Assembly (NCBI RefSeq): GCF_019443125.1 | Contig: NZ_JAHYXK010000002.1 | Coordinates: 434,001 to 498,000 of the forward strand | Source of the DNA: Pontibacter aydingkolensis | GTDB taxonomy: Bacteria; Bacteroidota; Bacteroidia; Cytophagales; Hymenobacteraceae | Reading direction: 5' to 3' | DNA: 64,000 bases | In this document: one piece after another, positions 1 through 7,181 of the stretch | Position numbering within the stretch: the stretch's first letter is position 1 | Layout: every line of letters begins with the position of its first letter | Notes under the pieces: generated by a model | What the model saw: only the letters and a program-made list of their open reading frames with translations | The model's database searches: none | What the model was told of the DNA's origin: nothing | Position numbers and translations under genes: made by a program

Positions 1-456
1 ATCAGCCTTAATCTGCTTTGCCTCTACAGCTAACATAACTTTAGAGCCTCCGCTCATATCCAGCGTCATGGCATTGGTTTTAAAGGTTGATTTGCCTACT
101 ACTTTCACACCACCGCTAATGTCTATTTTATTCAACTCCTTAACGGTTATATAGGCCTTCATACCTTTTGAAGTACTAAGGCTTTTATCATTATAAATGC
201 GGAGCACGCCGTTTCTAACTTCAGTTTTAATATTGTCGAGCAGGTTCTCCTCTGCTTCCAGTCGCACGCCCTCGTTGCTGCCCTGCGTTATCTCTACCGA
301 AAAACCTCCACTTACATCAATGCCGGTAAAGCCAGCTGCTTTTCTGTCCTGGGTTTGCATGTTGCCATTGCCTCTTAGTTGCTGGGCTAGTAACGGCTGG
401 CTAACCAGCATAAGCATTAGGGTTAGGGATGTTGCGTAAAATTTCAGGATGTTCAT
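1..456 (-). CDS. Head GIN domain (DUF2807) secreted protein, 3' end outside window
   Basis: The minus-strand frame is open from an ATG at 456 to the window edge, 152 codons, so the C-terminus is missing. The protein starts with a signal peptide (MNILKFYATSLTLMLMLVSQ, cleavage likely after LLAQ). It continues with short beta-type repeats such as GFTGIDVSGGFSVEITQG and LDMSGGSKVML. This regular hydrophobic/Gly-Ser pattern is that of the DUF2807 'head GIN' family, Bacteroidetes cell-surface or periplasmic proteins predicted to form a right-handed beta-helix and often annotated as putative auto-transporter adhesins. No enzymatic motif is visible and the molecular role is unknown. The gene points away from 640-1249, whose genes are on the same strand but 180 bp upstream. 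Confidence 0.8.
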   Translation of the reverse strand, partial: MNILKFYATSLTLMLMLVSQPLLAQQLRGNGNMQTQDRKAAGFTGIDVSGGFSVEITQGSNEGVRLEAEENLLDNIKTEVRNGVLRIYNDKSLSTSKGMKAYITVKELNKIDISGGVKVVGKSTFKTNAMTLDMSGGSKVMLAVEAKQIKAD

Positions 457-639
457 AGTAAAAGTATTTTATTTGCATGGTTAGTTTGATAAGCTCTTTT
501 CAGACTGCTTTCGAACTAAAGATGCGCGGTTTTACCAAAGGTTGCTTTAACCTCTTAAAATTTCTGAAGCGAAAATTGTAATTAACTTACAGGCTGTAAT
601 TGGCAAGTCTGTTTTAAAAGAAGCAATACCAGGAGAAAA

Positions 640-1017
640 TTACTTTACCGCCTCTATACTTTGGGCCGGCATGCTCCGGTTTATATTTTTATGGAAGATA
701 AGTGCCCCTACCACATAAGCTACAATATCCCAGGCATCAGCAGTATACTTGGCTGCAAGTAATGGTAATATCCCTTCGAACACAATACTGAACAGCAGTA
801 CCGAGACCACGATATAATGCCTGGGCAATACAAAGTATGGATTCCGGAAGTATAAACGTTCTGCCGCAAGTATAAGCGTTAGTATAACTGGCATGCAAAG
901 CAGGTCGTCGAGGTGCGTGTGCAGCGGCCATATGTAAATATGCAGTAACTCTAACACCTGATTCAGGCAAAACAGTAGCAAACTGGCCAGAAATATTGGG
1001 TGCCTGAGTGTCTTCAT
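640..1017 (-). CDS. Small integral membrane protein, function unknown
   Basis: A 125-residue protein that is mostly hydrophobic, with about four predicted membrane helices (roughly residues 6-30, 36-57, 67-88 and 95-109) and a short basic/polar tail. The loop HTHLDDLLCMP between helices 1 and 2 carries acidic residues and a histidine and is the most distinctive part. I recall similar short proteins being labelled 'magnesium citrate secondary transporter' in related genomes, but nothing in this sequence demonstrates transport, so I do not use that name. It lies 34 bp downstream of the zinc-ribbon gene 1052-1249 on the same strand and is probably cotranscribed with it. Confidence 0.7.
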   Translation of the reverse strand: MKTLRHPIFLASLLLFCLNQVLELLHIYIWPLHTHLDDLLCMPVILTLILAAERLYFRNPYFVLPRHYIVVSVLLFSIVFEGILPLLAAKYTADAWDIVAYVVGALIFHKNINRSMPAQSIEAVK

Positions 1018-1051
1018 ACTTAATACACGGGTATGTTTATCAGCGCATTAC

Positions 1052-1249
1052 CTACACCGCCACCAAACCAATCATCAGCATAATACTGCCCAGTATAAGC
1101 AGAAAGATTTCCGTGGGAGTCAGGGTTTTATACCAGGCACGCTTTTCTACGGGAGCCAATGGTTCGCCACAAGCAGGGCATTGCGTTGCTGCTTCTGGTA
1201 CTGTTGCACCACAGGCCGGGCATATTTTAGTCTGTTCTGTTCTAGGCAA
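1052..1249 (-). CDS. Zinc-ribbon plus single-helix membrane protein
   Basis: A 65-residue protein. Two CPxCG knuckles (CPACGATVPEAATQCPACGE, residues 10-29) form a zinc ribbon. A linker follows, then one C-terminal membrane helix (about residues 47-64), which would tether the ribbon to the cytoplasmic face. The only start compatible with the frame is TTG at 1249; a stop lies seven codons upstream and no ATG precedes the ribbon, so the start is uncertain. Proteins of this plan are common in Bacteroidetes and have no established function. It is probably cotranscribed with the membrane protein at 640-1017. Confidence 0.6.
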   Translation of the reverse strand: MPRTEQTKICPACGATVPEAATQCPACGEPLAPVEKRAWYKTLTPTEIFLLILGSIMLMIGLVAV

Positions 1250-1522
1250 AATCGCTGGTATTTTAATTTATACTACGGACCAATTGCTTTTGGGTATCAA
1301 TTAAATACGCTGTACATCTCTCCCGCACTTAATAATGCTGGTTACTTGCGTGTTTAGCCTTCTGCTGTTTTGGTGTGCTAGTTCCTTTTATTCTACATAC
1401 CGACCAACTGACGTAAACAAAAATATCCAAGTCTTATACATGTGCAAAATAAATTCAGCAAACATGCCTTACGATAACCTTCAAGGCCTGAAAAAGGTAC
1501 ATCCTAAGCAAATATTACAGCT

Positions 1523-2332
1523 ATGATACACACCAAAGTAGATACAGCATACTATACCATTAAGCGTGGCGATAGCCCATTAATTGCCACAGCCATTCAT
1601 AGTGGACACGAGGTACGCCACAACATCAGTAACCTGTTTGCACTGGCCGCTGAGGAGCGCCTGCGCGAAGAAGATCCTTATACAGACCAATGGGTAGAGA
1701 TAACCGATAACCAGCTAATAGGCCACAACTCCCGCTTTGAACTGGACCTGAATCGGCCCCGTAACAAAGCCATTTATCGAAAACCAGAAGATGCCTGGGG
1801 CCTGAATGTATGGAAAGGAGAACTGGCCCATGAGTTCGCAGAAGAGTCGCTGGCCCATTACGACAGGTTTTATGCCGATGTAAAGCAGTTTTTAACAGAG
1901 ATTCAGAAGCGACACGGTTGTTTTGTTGTGTATGATATGCACAGTTATAACCATAAGCGCGAAGGCGCCAACGGCCCAGAGGCAGACCCGCAACAGAACC
2001 CGGAGGTAAACATTGGCACCGGCAACATGAACCGGCAAAAATGGGCTCCTGTGGTAGATGCCTTTACCAAGTCGCTGCAGAGTTATGATTATCATGGCCG
2101 CCACCTGGATGTGCGTGAGAACGTAAAGTTTGAGGGCGGGCACTTTATGCGCTGGATACACGACAACTTCGGCGACAGCGCCTGCGTGATGAGCATCGAG
2201 TTTAAAAAATTCTTTATGGACGAATGGACCGGACAACCTGACCATACCCAAGTACAAGAAATAAAAAAAGCTCTGGAACAAACTACTAAACCTGTATTAA
2301 CTGCCATGCACGAAGTATGCGGTGTGCTGTAG
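1523..2332 (+). CDS. N-formylglutamate amidohydrolase family protein
   Basis: A 269-residue member of the N-formylglutamate amidohydrolase family (PF05013), zinc enzymes with an M14 carboxypeptidase-like fold that cleave the amide of N-acyl glutamate. Visible signatures are HSGHE at residues 26-30 (likely zinc ligands), DLNRPR at 75-80 (substrate-binding arginine loop), DMHSYNH at 138-144 and SIEFKKFF around 224-231, near the position of the catalytic glutamate. No signal peptide, so cytoplasmic. It is not in a histidine-utilisation operon. Instead it leads a three-gene plus-strand set with a DUF1704 metallopeptidase and a GshB-like ATP-grasp ligase, so the substrate is more likely the product of that ligase than formylglutamate (inference). 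The spacing of 243 bp to the next gene is filled partly by repeats. Confidence 0.85.
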   Translation: MIHTKVDTAYYTIKRGDSPLIATAIHSGHEVRHNISNLFALAAEERLREEDPYTDQWVEITDNQLIGHNSRFELDLNRPRNKAIYRKPEDAWGLNVWKGELAHEFAEESLAHYDRFYADVKQFLTEIQKRHGCFVVYDMHSYNHKREGANGPEADPQQNPEVNIGTGNMNRQKWAPVVDAFTKSLQSYDYHGRHLDVRENVKFEGGHFMRWIHDNFGDSACVMSIEFKKFFMDEWTGQPDHTQVQEIKKALEQTTKPVLTAMHEVCGVL

Positions 2333-2342
2333 TTTGATTGTT

Positions 2343-2360
2343 AATTGCTGATTGTTAATT
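2343..2360. repeat. Dispersed 18-bp repeat, half of an inverted-repeat family
   Basis: The sequence AATTGCTGATTGTTAATT is identical to 49721-49738, where it forms one arm of a long hairpin. Here only one arm is present, so this is a solo or decayed copy. Confidence 0.6.
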
Positions 2361-2383
2361 GTTTAATGGTTATTGAAAATGTA

Positions 2384-2404
2384 GAGACGCAATACTTTGC
2401 GTCT
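2384..2404. repeat. Palindromic repeat, AGACGCAA/TTGCGTCT family
   Basis: AGACGCAA, a 4-nt spacer, then TTGCGTCT: an 8-bp hairpin in the gap between the amidohydrolase and DUF1704 genes. A second, slightly diverged copy lies at 20702-20726. Similar GAGACGCAA palindromes are, from memory, widespread REP-like elements in Bacteroidetes and cyanobacteria. Confidence 0.6.
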
Positions 2405-2575
2405 GGCTATGAAACAGCATACTCCCATTACACGGACAACAGCCATTGTCATGAAATAGCAGTTTAGTTTCCTTAGTTGCGTGACAGTTAAAAAGGCATG
2501 AGCAGCAAGCTTGCGCCAGCGGTGTGGGTCCATACTTCATCAAAGTATAAATCTGCACCTGAACCATAAATAGCC

Positions 2576-4417
2576 ATGATCGAAAGTATAACCGACAGTT
2601 TTATCCGGAGAGTTACCAAAAGCCTGCAGCGCGGCAAACAGGTGCACCGGCGCCTGCCCGACGGCGGACTGGTGTACATAGACCGGCCCCTGCCCTTTCT
2701 TATACTTTTCCGGCATCCGGAAGGAGAACCCGACTACGCCACAGCTGATTTTGTAAAAGCCACTGCCTCATATATCATATCCAGCCACGAGTGCAACCAT
2801 CAGGTAAGGCCGCTGGTGCAAAGTATAGCCAAAGCTATGGCCGATGAGTTCGGCGCCTTTTTAATAATTGAGCTAATGGCCTCACACGAAAAAGAGGCTC
2901 CCATGTTTAACATACTCGGCCCCGAAAAGCAGCTGCCGGCTACTGTAAAAGTGCTAAAGGATGAACTGGAGAGTATTAAAGTAAGTGGGATTCATAGTTC
3001 TGTAAAAACTGTATCTAACGAAAAGTTGTTGCAGGAGCCTCTCTGCCTTATGCCTGAGGATGAACTGAAAAAGCATGCTGTGCTTATACTTGGCATTGAA
3101 CTGAAACCGGTTTACAAAAACGCTTTAACCGGCGCTATTTACCCACTCTTGCAACGCACGCTACGCCAGAAGATAGCAGACGCAATTAAAAAGACGGCTT
3201 TTGATTTTATGCAGGTGCAGGGCACCCAGAAACCGGTGCATTTCCAGGCGCTGGGCAGGCGAGCCGTAAACCGTGTGGTTTGGCGCATCGATAAACAGCT
3301 GACAAGTATAAGCGATCAGTTCCGGTTTCTGCTATTGGTAACGCCGGTAAACAATAACGAGGCGTGGGAGGAATTTAAAAAAAGTAAGTACGAAAAAGCG
3401 CCTACCTTTCATTACCGCTTAATGCCCGTAGATACCGACAAGCTAAAGCGCGAACTTTACAATATCTCCATCGAGAAAGTAGACGACCCTACGCTGGCCT
3501 ACCTGTTCCGGGACAAACGCCATGAACTCGATAAAATGATCACCATGTTGTCGGACCGTGGCAAGCCTGATTTTCTGTACAGCAGCATGCAATTGTACGG
3601 TGGCGTGGATAGCCAGCTTTTGAAAGTGGCAGAAGGTATACTAGCCGCCATACCCGAACCTACCCGCGACCCGGATGCCGAGCTTATACCTGTGCCAGAA
3701 TTTGCTGCCCTGGCCGAGCAGGAAATAGCTTACCTCAAGCAACAGCATCCCGGAGTAAACTCAGGCGTTGATGTACGCGATGATATTATTGGCCTGATCG
3801 TGTCGGAAGGAAGGCTGAATGTGGGTACAGATGCTAAAATACCGCGCAGCAGGGCACAGGCATTAATACAACATGAGGTAGGCACGCACATACTCACGTA
3901 CTTTAACGGAAAGGCGCAACCCCTGCAACAGCTATACATTGGCAGCCCCGGCTACGAAGAGCTACAGGAAGGTATGGCTGTTCTTAGCGAGTGGCTGGTG
4001 GGCGGCCTGGACCAGGACCGGATGCGCATACTGGCAGCGCGGGTAATTGCAGTGCACCACCTTACCAAGGGCAGTACCTTTTCAGAGAATTTCTGGCGAC
4101 TGAAGGACAAGTATAACTTTACTCATGAAACTGCCTGGGACGTGACCATGCGCGTGCACCGCGGCGGCGGCCTAACAAAAGATGCTGTGTACCTGCGCGG
4201 CCTGGTGCACCTGCTCGATTACCTGAAGCAAGGGCATGAATTGGAGCCGCTGCTTATCGGCAAGATAAGGCAGGACTACATACCCATTGTTCAGGAACTG
4301 ATTTACCGTAAAGTGCTGCGCCCAGTGCCCTTAAAGCCCCGCTATTTGCAGGACGACAGCATCAAACCAAAGCTGGAACAACTAAAAACCGGTATTTCAG
4401 TATTTAACTTACTATAA
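2576..4417 (+). CDS. DUF1704 / QEGLA-motif metallopeptidase (MATCAP-like tyrosine carboxypeptidase family)
   Basis: A 613-residue cytoplasmic protein. It carries the zinc motif HEVGTH at residues 433-438 and the downstream family signature LQEGMAVLSEW (QEGMA at 464-468), whose glutamate is expected to be the third zinc ligand. This is the DUF1704 family, annotated in bacteria as 'flavohemoglobin expression-modulating QEGLA motif protein' (TIGR02421). The eukaryotic branch (KIAA0895L/MATCAP) was shown to remove C-terminal tyrosine from tubulin. The first ~350 residues are family-specific without a motif I can name. Bacteria lack tubulin tails, so the bacterial substrate is unknown. Next to an ATP-grasp ligase (40 bp downstream) and an amidohydrolase, the simplest reading is a carboxypeptidase that removes an amino acid the ligase adds (inference). 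Confidence 0.85.
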   Translation: MIESITDSFIRRVTKSLQRGKQVHRRLPDGGLVYIDRPLPFLILFRHPEGEPDYATADFVKATASYIISSHECNHQVRPLVQSIAKAMADEFGAFLIIELMASHEKEAPMFNILGPEKQLPATVKVLKDELESIKVSGIHSSVKTVSNEKLLQEPLCLMPEDELKKHAVLILGIELKPVYKNALTGAIYPLLQRTLRQKIADAIKKTAFDFMQVQGTQKPVHFQALGRRAVNRVVWRIDKQLTSISDQFRFLLLVTPVNNNEAWEEFKKSKYEKAPTFHYRLMPVDTDKLKRELYNISIEKVDDPTLAYLFRDKRHELDKMITMLSDRGKPDFLYSSMQLYGGVDSQLLKVAEGILAAIPEPTRDPDAELIPVPEFAALAEQEIAYLKQQHPGVNSGVDVRDDIIGLIVSEGRLNVGTDAKIPRSRAQALIQHEVGTHILTYFNGKAQPLQQLYIGSPGYEELQEGMAVLSEWLVGGLDQDRMRILAARVIAVHHLTKGSTFSENFWRLKDKYNFTHETAWDVTMRVHRGGGLTKDAVYLRGLVHLLDYLKQGHELEPLLIGKIRQDYIPIVQELIYRKVLRPVPLKPRYLQDDSIKPKLEQLKTGISVFNLL

Positions 4418-4457
4418 TCTTCCAGCCACATCATCCAACAACATATAAAGCACCCAC

Positions 4458-5507
4458 ATGACAGTAGGATTTGTAGTAAACAACATAGAAACTGAAAAGG
4501 CAGTTTATACCACCATATTCTTAGCTCAGCGCCTGCACAATGCCGGCCACACCGTTTACCTGATGGGCGTAGGCGATTTGGCTTATTACCCCGATGGTTA
4601 TATGGGCGCCAATGCCTTATGCGCAGACCAAAATCACAAGTATAAATCTCCATCCACATATATCGATTACATACACAGCGACAAGGCCCAAAGAGTTAAA
4701 GTAACAGCGCGTGAACTTGATGTGCTGATGCTACGAAATGACCCGTCGTCGGAGCCGGAAGGACGATCCTGGGCACAGAATGCCGGTATTATTTTCGGAC
4801 AGCTGGCGATGCGCCATGGTGTTATTGTGCTCAACGACCCTACCTCGCTATCAGATGCGGTGAACAAGATGTACTTCCAGCACTTTCCGGAGGCAGTAAG
4901 GCCGCGTACCCTCATTACCCGCGACAAAGAAGAGATTAAGCAGTTCTTTAACGAGCAGAAAAATAATATTATACTTAAGCCACTACAGGGCTCAGGCGGC
5001 TCAGGTGTGTTTATGGTAAAGAAGAAAGACTCTACCAACCTGAACCAGATTGTGGAGGCCATTAGCCGCGATGGGTACGTAATAGCACAGGAATACCTGC
5101 CAGAGGCTACAGAAGGTGATGTACGCTTGTTTGTGATGAACGGCGAGGCATTGCAGCATAAAGGGAAATACTGCGCCATACGCCGCGTAAACAGCGCCGA
5201 CGACATCCGCAGCAATATACATGCCGGCGGCTCGGCGGTTGCCGCCAAAGTAGACCAGCGCATGCTGGACCTGGTAGAACTTGTGAAGCCGAAACTGATA
5301 CAGGACGGTATGTTCTTAGTTGGGTTGGATATTGTGGGCAATAAGCTGATGGAAATAAACGTTTTTAGCCCCGGTGCTTTGCCAACAGCCAGCGAACTGG
5401 AAGGCGTTGATTTTTCGGAGCCTGTTATTGCGGCACTGGAACGCAAGATGCATTACAAAAAAACCTACGGCACCCAGATCGATAATAAGACTGTAGCCAT
5501 GATCTAA
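4458..5507 (+). CDS. Glutathione synthetase/RimK-like ATP-grasp ligase
   Basis: A 349-residue ATP-grasp enzyme of the GshB/RimK group. It has an N-terminal Rossmann-like substrate domain (MTVGFVVNNIETEK), the ATP-grasp glycine loop KPLQGSGGSG at 174-183, a GDVRLFVMNGE strand at 220-230, NIHAGGSA at 253-260 and the metal-binding EINVFSP at 299-305. The layout closely follows bacterial glutathione synthetase (about 315 aa) with a short C-terminal extension. It would form an amide bond between a carboxylate and an amine with ATP. No gamma-glutamylcysteine ligase is nearby, so glutathione synthesis is not indicated. Context points to a dedicated peptide or protein modification. It is followed directly by a strong terminator, marking the end of the 1523-5507 unit. 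Confidence 0.85.
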   Translation: MTVGFVVNNIETEKAVYTTIFLAQRLHNAGHTVYLMGVGDLAYYPDGYMGANALCADQNHKYKSPSTYIDYIHSDKAQRVKVTARELDVLMLRNDPSSEPEGRSWAQNAGIIFGQLAMRHGVIVLNDPTSLSDAVNKMYFQHFPEAVRPRTLITRDKEEIKQFFNEQKNNIILKPLQGSGGSGVFMVKKKDSTNLNQIVEAISRDGYVIAQEYLPEATEGDVRLFVMNGEALQHKGKYCAIRRVNSADDIRSNIHAGGSAVAAKVDQRMLDLVELVKPKLIQDGMFLVGLDIVGNKLMEINVFSPGALPTASELEGVDFSEPVIAALERKMHYKKTYGTQIDNKTVAMI

Positions 5508-5530
5508 GATCTCGATTTTTTTACATAAAT

Positions 5531-5582
5531 AGAAAAGGCTGAAGTCTGCAGGAACCACCTGTAAGCTTCAGCCTTTTCTGTT
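5531..5582 (+). terminator. Rho-independent terminator after the ATP-grasp gene
   Basis: A 14-bp stem (AGAAAAGGCTGAAG with CTTCAGCCTTTTCT) encloses a loop with an extra short stem and is followed by a T-rich tail. It begins 24 bp after the ATP-grasp stop codon. Confidence 0.85.
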
Positions 5583-5774
5583 TCATACTAAATTACCCTG
5601 ATAACACATGACGTTTTTATATCAAGCCTGTGTTATGTTCCAGATTTATACTTTTTAACCGGATTCAGTCAAAAAAAATTAAAAAAAATTTATTTTTTAT
5701 CTTACTGATTTACAGCTGGTTGTATTTTAAAAATAGGATTCCCAGAAATTTTTTAAAAAAATTTCACGGCTTTG
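5583..5774. other. AT-rich gene-free stretch before the small-RNA promoter
   Basis: The stretch 5508-6166 holds no credible protein gene. This first part is very AT-rich, with A8 and T-run blocks near 5670-5765. Such tracts could be intrinsically curved and act as an UP-like element for the promoter at 5775 (inference). Confidence 0.4.
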
Positions 5775-5805
5775 TTTGCAAGAAGAAAACAAACTCCTAA
5801 TTTTG
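5775..5805 (+). promoter_or_regulatory. Perfect Bacteroidetes sigma-ABfr promoter
   Basis: The -33 element TTTG (5775-5778), a 19-nt spacer and the -7 element TAATTTTG (5798-5805) match the TTTG/N19/TAnnTTTG consensus exactly. Transcription should start near 5812. No protein gene follows on the plus strand, so this promoter serves an orphan transcript that ends at the terminator 6023-6059. Confidence 0.8.
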
Positions 5806-5811
5806 CACCCG

Positions 5812-6059
5812 AATTGAGAGGGACGGTATTACGGAAAGCTAATATATAGACAAGTTTTCAGACTTGCAAGTATTAGATAAACTTTTTTCTGCGTCCAGAT
5901 TATTTACACTGCGAAAAGGCTTGCTTAAAGTATACTTTAGAGGCTGCAGTTACAGGTTAGAAGTTAATATTACTAAAGATAAGGTTAGTTAAAGTTTAGA
6001 TTAGTTTAGTTTGTTTTAAGGTGAGAAAAAGCCCCGTCGTCTTCGGCAGGGCTTTTCTC
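5812..6059 (+). ncRNA. Candidate structured small RNA (~250 nt), unidentified family
   Basis: The region is bounded by a perfect promoter and an intrinsic terminator and contains no open frame of note. It is structured: CTAATA (5839-5844) pairs with TATTAG (5871-5876) around an inner CAAGT/ACTTG stem (5851-5855 with 5862-5866). This hairpin is itself enclosed by GGACG (5821-5825) and CGTCC (around 5893-5897). A 14-bp perfect palindrome TAAAGTATACTTTA lies at 5926-5939, followed by a GTTAG-rich single-stranded stretch. I could not match it to 6S, tmRNA, SRP or RNase P RNA. The length is compatible with a 6S-type RNA, but the long closing stem of 6S is not visible. Confidence 0.5.
6023..6059 (+). 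terminator. Rho-independent terminator of the candidate small RNA
   Basis: GAGAAAAAGCCC pairs with GGGCTTTTCTC (one bulge) across a CG-rich loop that contains CTTCGG. The U-rich arm runs into the tail. Confidence 0.75.
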
Positions 6060-6106
6060 GTTAATATAGAGGGGTATACCTCTCAAAAATTTTAAGTTAG
6101 ACATAT

Positions 6107-6143
6107 AGCAGCAGCGCCCGACCTTTGGCCGGGCGCTGCTGCT
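6107..6143. terminator. Strong GC-rich hairpin, probable bidirectional terminator
   Basis: A perfect 14-bp stem (AGCAGCAGCGCCCG at 6107-6120 with its complement at 6130-6143) is followed on the plus strand by TTTG and two TATACTT copies. It lies just beyond the stop codon of the minus-strand gene 6167-6628, so it may end that transcript and also back up the small-RNA terminator. Confidence 0.6.
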
Positions 6144-6166
6144 TTGTATACTTTATACTTTAGTTT

Positions 6167-6628
6167 CTACTGAATCTTACCCATGATCAGCAACCAGAAA
6201 ACAATAATAGCGATGGGTATAGCCGAGAAAATTACTTTAGCAACCGGGCCCGGAGTTGTTGTGCCTGTTAGCCAGGGGCCCCGGCTGAGTACATAGCGCA
6301 TACTTGTAATAAAGGTGGCCAGTAAAAAGAACAGCAGCACACCCTGCGTAATTATCAGCACACCACTCAGAAAAGCATCATAAGCCAGCACTTTTCGGCC
6401 TGCATCTATGGCCCAGGGTACAATGGCGAGCACACACAGCAGAGCCATTATGGCACCAATCCGCTCCAGGTAAAACTTTAGCCACGAAACTATACTAAAA
6501 AGTACGATGCCGCTAACAAGAGCTACAGTAGAGTAAATGGTAGGATTTATCCCCATATAGCCTCTGTAAATCAATATCACGAGGGCATGCGCAAAGCCTG
6601 TCAGGAAGTACAGTAAATAACGGGTCAT
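6167..6628 (-). CDS. Integral membrane protein, function unknown
   Basis: A 153-residue, strongly hydrophobic protein with about five membrane helices (approximately residues 4-22, 29-50, 56-74, 86-108 and 128-149) and no recognisable motif or charged residues buried in the helices. It sits 21 bp downstream of the NTF2-like gene 6650-7162 on the same strand and is probably the last gene of that transcript. I cannot assign a function. Confidence 0.6.
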   Translation of the reverse strand: MTRYLLYFLTGFAHALVILIYRGYMGINPTIYSTVALVSGIVLFSIVSWLKFYLERIGAIMALLCVLAIVPWAIDAGRKVLAYDAFLSGVLIITQGVLLFFLLATFITSMRYVLSRGPWLTGTTTPGPVAKVIFSAIPIAIIVFWLLIMGKIQ

Positions 6629-6649
6629 ACTTTTAGTACTGCAATCCGA

Positions 6650-7162
6650 CTATTTCAGATACTTTTTAGGGAGCGGATGCTTTACATTTTCAGGTGTAAA
6701 CAGCAGGCTGGCAATCCACCAGCGGCCTTTGTCGAACACCAACTGATACGTATTTATGCCCCGATCCTCTACTTTGCCATCTTTGCCGTAACGCGTTTCA
6801 TACGCCTGGAAAGCGGTGGCGATGTTACCGAACTGCTCAACTTTCAGGCTGATTTGGTTTTCATAAAATCCCATTTTAGCATAGGCTGGCCCATTCTTGT
6901 CCGCAAAATTCTCTACAGTAGTAATGCGCACAAAACTGCTGTCGCCTTTAAAAAATACGCCGCCCATCTGGGCACCAGGCAAAAACAGGGCTTTAAACTT
7001 TTCCATATCACGTGGCTGGTCTTTGGGCCCTGATATAATTTTTAGTCCTGCGTTAACAATGGCCTCTACGGTAGCTACATCGGCCTGCGGCACAGTGGTT
7101 TGGGCAAGCGAAGTATAGGCCAACGTGCAGCCTAAAATTAATGTAAACAGCAATTTTTTCAT
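6650..7162 (-). CDS. Secreted NTF2/SnoaL-like protein
   Basis: 170 residues with a clear signal peptide (MKKLLFTLILGCTLAYTSLAQ). The mature part has the NTF2-like plan: N-terminal helices (VATVEAIVNAGLKIISG), then a curved sheet with the usual NTF2 pattern VEQFGNIATAFQAYETRYG and a closing strand GRWWIASLLFTPEN. Proteins of this type are binding scaffolds or degenerate enzymes; no catalytic set is evident. Probably periplasmic. It is followed 21 bp later by the membrane protein 6167-6628. Confidence 0.7.
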   Translation of the reverse strand: MKKLLFTLILGCTLAYTSLAQTTVPQADVATVEAIVNAGLKIISGPKDQPRDMEKFKALFLPGAQMGGVFFKGDSSFVRITTVENFADKNGPAYAKMGFYENQISLKVEQFGNIATAFQAYETRYGKDGKVEDRGINTYQLVFDKGRWWIASLLFTPENVKHPLPKKYLK

Positions 7163-7181
7163 AGTTAGATTGTTATTAGTT

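Noticed and set aside
1335-1526. 63-codon plus-strand frame overlapping the amidohydrolase start with ATGA
   Set aside because: No family pattern and unlikely composition; the overlap is probably chance.
2370-2567. 65-codon minus-strand frame in the gap before the DUF1704 gene
   Set aside because: It runs through a repeat element, is cysteine-rich by chance and has no recognisable features.
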